From NCBI GenBank assembly GCA_002005505.1, contig MVGU01000600.1, positions 282,501 through 300,000 on the forward strand: a stretch of 17,500 nt of DNA, in the 5' to 3' direction. Position numbers and translations under genes: made by a program. The notes under the pieces are model-generated. The model ran no database searches. It saw nothing but the letters and a program-made list of their open reading frames with translations, and had not been told where the DNA came from. This document shows, piece after piece, positions 15,000-17,500 of the stretch. Within the stretch, counting starts at the first letter, position 1, and each line of letters starts with the position of its first letter. The DNA comes from Botryococcus braunii (Eukaryota; Chlorophyta; Trebouxiophyceae).

Positions 15000-17307
15000 A
15001 AATTATGATGAGCATGGTTTAATCATTCCGTTAGGATAATAAACGTCAGCAGGCTGCACACTATCCCCACTAGGCCAACCAGTGTGTGCTGCCGGCCTGG
15101 GCAAATGTTCTGGCCAGTAGGGAGGTTTATCGAACGTGTGGATAGTGGGATCAAATAGTGCAAACCTCCATGGCCATGTCCATCCCTTCTGCCGTTCTGC
15201 CAGACGGGTCGAATCAGGGAGCGGTAAGGTCCAACACTCATTACTATACAAAGGTACGTGTTTAAATGCAGTGGCATGTACTGCCTGCTGATTAGCAGTA
15301 CTGCCAATGGGCTGCTGCACATGAGCTACAGGCTGAACAAATGGAGTACTAGCAGGACCCCTGTGATAATTTTCATAATTCATAAGCTCCAAAGGTGTCA
15401 TCAGATGCTTACCTTTGTCTACTCTCGGCTGTTCCGGAGGAGTCTGCACACATGGTGCTGCAGATGGGATCTGACCAAGTGAATTTACCAGTGGTGCTGG
15501 TCCAAGACCCTTTACTGCAGGCAACTTGACTTTCCTGACATACTTCCGCTTCTCCGTCTTTACTGCAGCTACAGTACTGGGCTTCCGTGGTGACGTCCGG
15601 CTCTTGACAGCCGGCTTTGGCTTGCGGATTACTTTACGAGGACCAGTGGTCCTTGCTTCATATGCACGGTTAGTGGCTGCTTGCTTAACACTCACATCCA
15701 AACCGCATAAAAACATACTTTCAGTGACAGGCATAGAGCCAACAGGTAACCTGGGGTACTGCTCCCCTACTGGCGTGGGAGGTACCGGTAAAACGTCACT
15801 GACAGGAACGACAGCCAAATCCAGAGAAGGGGTAATCACCTTTCTCTTCCTTACATTACCAGCTTGGGTTGCAGGAACATACTCAGCAAATTTTCTGTTA
15901 TCAATGGTAACAGGAACAAAACCTTCACTTACCACGGGGTCATTCTTTCTCTTCTTCAACGTCTCGGACTCGGGCTCCAGGTCACAAATATTTACATCAA
16001 GGTCGGAGTCAGCTTCAGGCTCAGACTCGTCTGAAACATGTAGCTGAAGCATAAAGGACCATGGGGACTTCTCTTGGAAACCCTGGTTATAATTGACCTG
16101 TCAACCTCTGCCAGATCCACGACCTCTCCCACGATAATTGTGGTTTCGTCCATCGTTAAACTGCTTCTTGTCCTTGTCATTCTCTCCCTGCATGTTGTTA
16201 GTTCTACCTGCACCTTTACTGTCAGCCTTTTTAAAGTGTTGGTTTGTGGCATACTCCGCGTCAGAGTCAAGGGCCCAATTCATTAAATGAGCAAAAGTGA
16301 TGGGGTTAGGGTTATCATGTGCCTGCATAGCTACATGCATCGTGTTCCACTTGTCCCTAACAAAAGCACGGTGTTTCTCTGACATGTTATTAATTATCAT
16401 GTCAAAGGTCTCAGGTTTTTCAGGTAGACCAACCCAATGTACATAGCCAATGTCCCTTACCTCTTTCATGTACTCAGCTGCGGGTTGATTGTCCCGTTGT
16501 TTCTTCGCTCGTAGTGCAGCCAGATGTGCACGGAAGTCCGGGCTAAACAATCTCGTTAGTACTAAAAATAAGTCATGAACATCAGACAGCATTCGATTCG
16601 CAACAGCAGAGTCAATTGTCAAAGCCACCTCATTATTGTGCCTAGCAGCCTTCTTTACAGCATCAAGTATCTCAGCAGCAGACATACCTGCAGCATCTTG
16701 TCTAATGATTACCTTGACATTATCGATCCACAATGCGATAGAAGTGCCTTTCACCAACGGCGGAAGTCGCTCTGATAGCATTTTCCGTCGTGTGGACTTC
16801 TCCTGTGCTGTGGGAATACTGCTGACTACTGCTGTCCTCTGACTCCTTGCTGCCATGCTGAGCTGTTCTTGAATCTGTTGATCTTTTAAGTTTAAAGATT
16901 TGTTCATTGCTCTCACAATACCCTCGATAATATGCACAGTTTCATTACCCACATCAGCACTCGACCTTAGAGAATCTGCAAAACGCTGGGCCTCCTCTGG
17001 ACCACAACCCCTTTCTATCATTTGCACAATAGAAGGCAGTTTTGCAGCTAGCATAGGGTCATCTTGTATAATTTGAAGGGAGTTATTAATGGACGGCAGT
17101 GTTGGTGTGCCTGGTGCTTGCCTGAGCTGCCCTGTCCTAGGTGTTTGCACCTCCTCTTCAACGTTGACCTCGAAGCCACCATCAAAGTCCATACTGACAG
17201 GCAGAACAAACTTTACACAACAACACGTAGCAGTGTCCTTAACCAAGCTCAAGTACCAAACCCTTGCATGATCAAAGACTCACTCACTTCTCGGTTGTCT
17301 AAGAAAT
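14537..17307. repeat. Palindrome arm 2 (resident element copy)
   Basis: Reverse-complement partner of 11136-13906, same length to the base. The outer end is at CATTTCTTAGAC (minus sense), where arm 1 reads GATTTCTTAGAC. The inner end is at the CTGCCCTTGC of 14537. Together with the 630-bp spacer it makes a 6.17-kb palindromic structure. Confidence 0.95.
15003..17192 (-). pseudogene. gag: ORF1 (Gag-like), resident copy with premature stop
   Basis: Colinear with 11251-13440 over its full length. A TGA at 16101-16103 interrupts it right after the Arg-Gly stretch, where the inverted copy has TCA (Ser). It therefore encodes about 363 residues from its ATG (17190-17192), while the C-terminal half remains open to the TAA at 15003-15005. 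Another visible coding difference is Leu versus Gln (FADSL versus FADSQ). The rest is intact, so the nonsense change is recent. ORF1 precedes ORF2 in the same frame on the minus strand. Confidence 0.85.
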
Positions 17308-17500
17308 GCTCTACTCGCCCTCTCGTCAATTATATGTGTGTCAAATGTTAACAAAATTTTCACTCAAACGCTCAAAATGTAAAGATGTACCGACTTAAAC
17401 AGCTGCTATCCTGTACTCAGACGATACCTGCACGGCTGCAGTTCCCAACAGCCATCACTTCGTCTTACGCTTCAGACTGCCTGCAACTCAACGTTCACTC
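17193..17500 (-). other. 5' leader of the retroelement, LTR not located
   Basis: On the minus strand this is upstream of the ORF1 ATG and has no long ORF. 17193-17307 is shared with arm 1; 17308-17500 is unique in this window. I looked for a TGG-type primer binding site after a CA and for sequence matching the 5064 terminus, and found none that I would defend. The 5' LTR probably lies beyond the edge. Confidence 0.4.

Noticed and set aside
10349..15005. Reassigned stop codons (TAA/TAG read as sense) explaining the same-frame ORFs
   Set aside because: ORF4 ends in TAA at a natural integrase terminus, ORF2 and ORF3 have starts right after the stops, and no in-frame TAA/TAG is seen within conserved domains.
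11109..17307. Palindrome as a chimeric-read or assembly artefact
   Set aside because: Artefacts mirror flanking sequence directly. Here the arms have about six base differences, the junctions are clean, and a 25-bp duplication with one mismatch flanks one arm. Long reads would still settle it.
17193..17500. Primer binding site near the TTTGGTACTTGAGC of the leader
   Set aside because: It only loosely resembles an initiator-Met site, and no LTR end in CA precedes it.

Overview
This window looks like a repeat-rich, TE-nested stretch of a eukaryotic nuclear genome. The evidence is long TG and GA microsatellites, remains of both Ty1/Copia-type and Ty3/Gypsy-type retrotransposons, a foldback palindrome, and one candidate intron with consensus ends. 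Moderate GC and very long (TG)n tracts would fit an animal, perhaps an aquatic invertebrate or lower chordate, but nothing here fixes the taxon. I see no confident host housekeeping gene, and no rRNA or tRNA.

Left part, 1-2940. There is a short unrecognised open frame at the left edge. It is followed by a compound minisatellite with embedded (TG)n (526-960), a polypurine G-run/(GA)n/(GGGA)n tract next to an 80-bp (GT)n (1335-1615), and a degenerate tandem duplication (about 1993-2130 and 2337-2477).

Foreign-element part, 2941-5063. First comes an old imperfect palindrome of about 1.26 kb (2941-4200). Next is a decayed plus-strand Copia pol remnant (about 4235-5063) that ends abruptly inside reverse transcriptase at the sequence TGTAGTGATCCAGAAA. 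That 16-mer recurs exactly at 6025-6040.

Main element, about 5064/6900 to beyond 17500, minus strand. It is a Ty3/Gypsy-like LTR retrotransposon with four ORFs. Listed 5'->3' on the minus strand they are: a long Gag-like ORF1 (17192-15003); ORF2, which leads into a retropepsin (14999-13906, continuing at 11133-10400); ORF3 with reverse transcriptase and RNase H (10348-8558); and ORF4 with a PHD finger and integrase (about 8579-6918). ORF1, ORF2 and ORF3 lie in one reading frame separated only by stop codons. ORF4 is in the -1 frame and overlaps the end of ORF3. The PHD finger joined to the integrase is the most unusual feature: all eight zinc ligands are present, and the first lies upstream of any ORF4 start, so continuous translation from ORF3, or a recent one-base indel, is implied. 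Downstream of pol are five copies of a 14-bp palindrome and a possible two-exon ORF (6336-5531).

The element has been broken by a 2.77-kb inverted copy of its own ORF1 plus the start of ORF2 (11134-13905). This copy sits inside ORF2, is flanked by 25-bp direct repeats, and forms a 2771-bp-arm, roughly 99.8%-identical palindrome with 14537-17307. ORF1 is open in the inverted copy but has a premature TGA in the resident copy. Neither LTR could be delimited; the 5' LTR probably lies beyond 17500.
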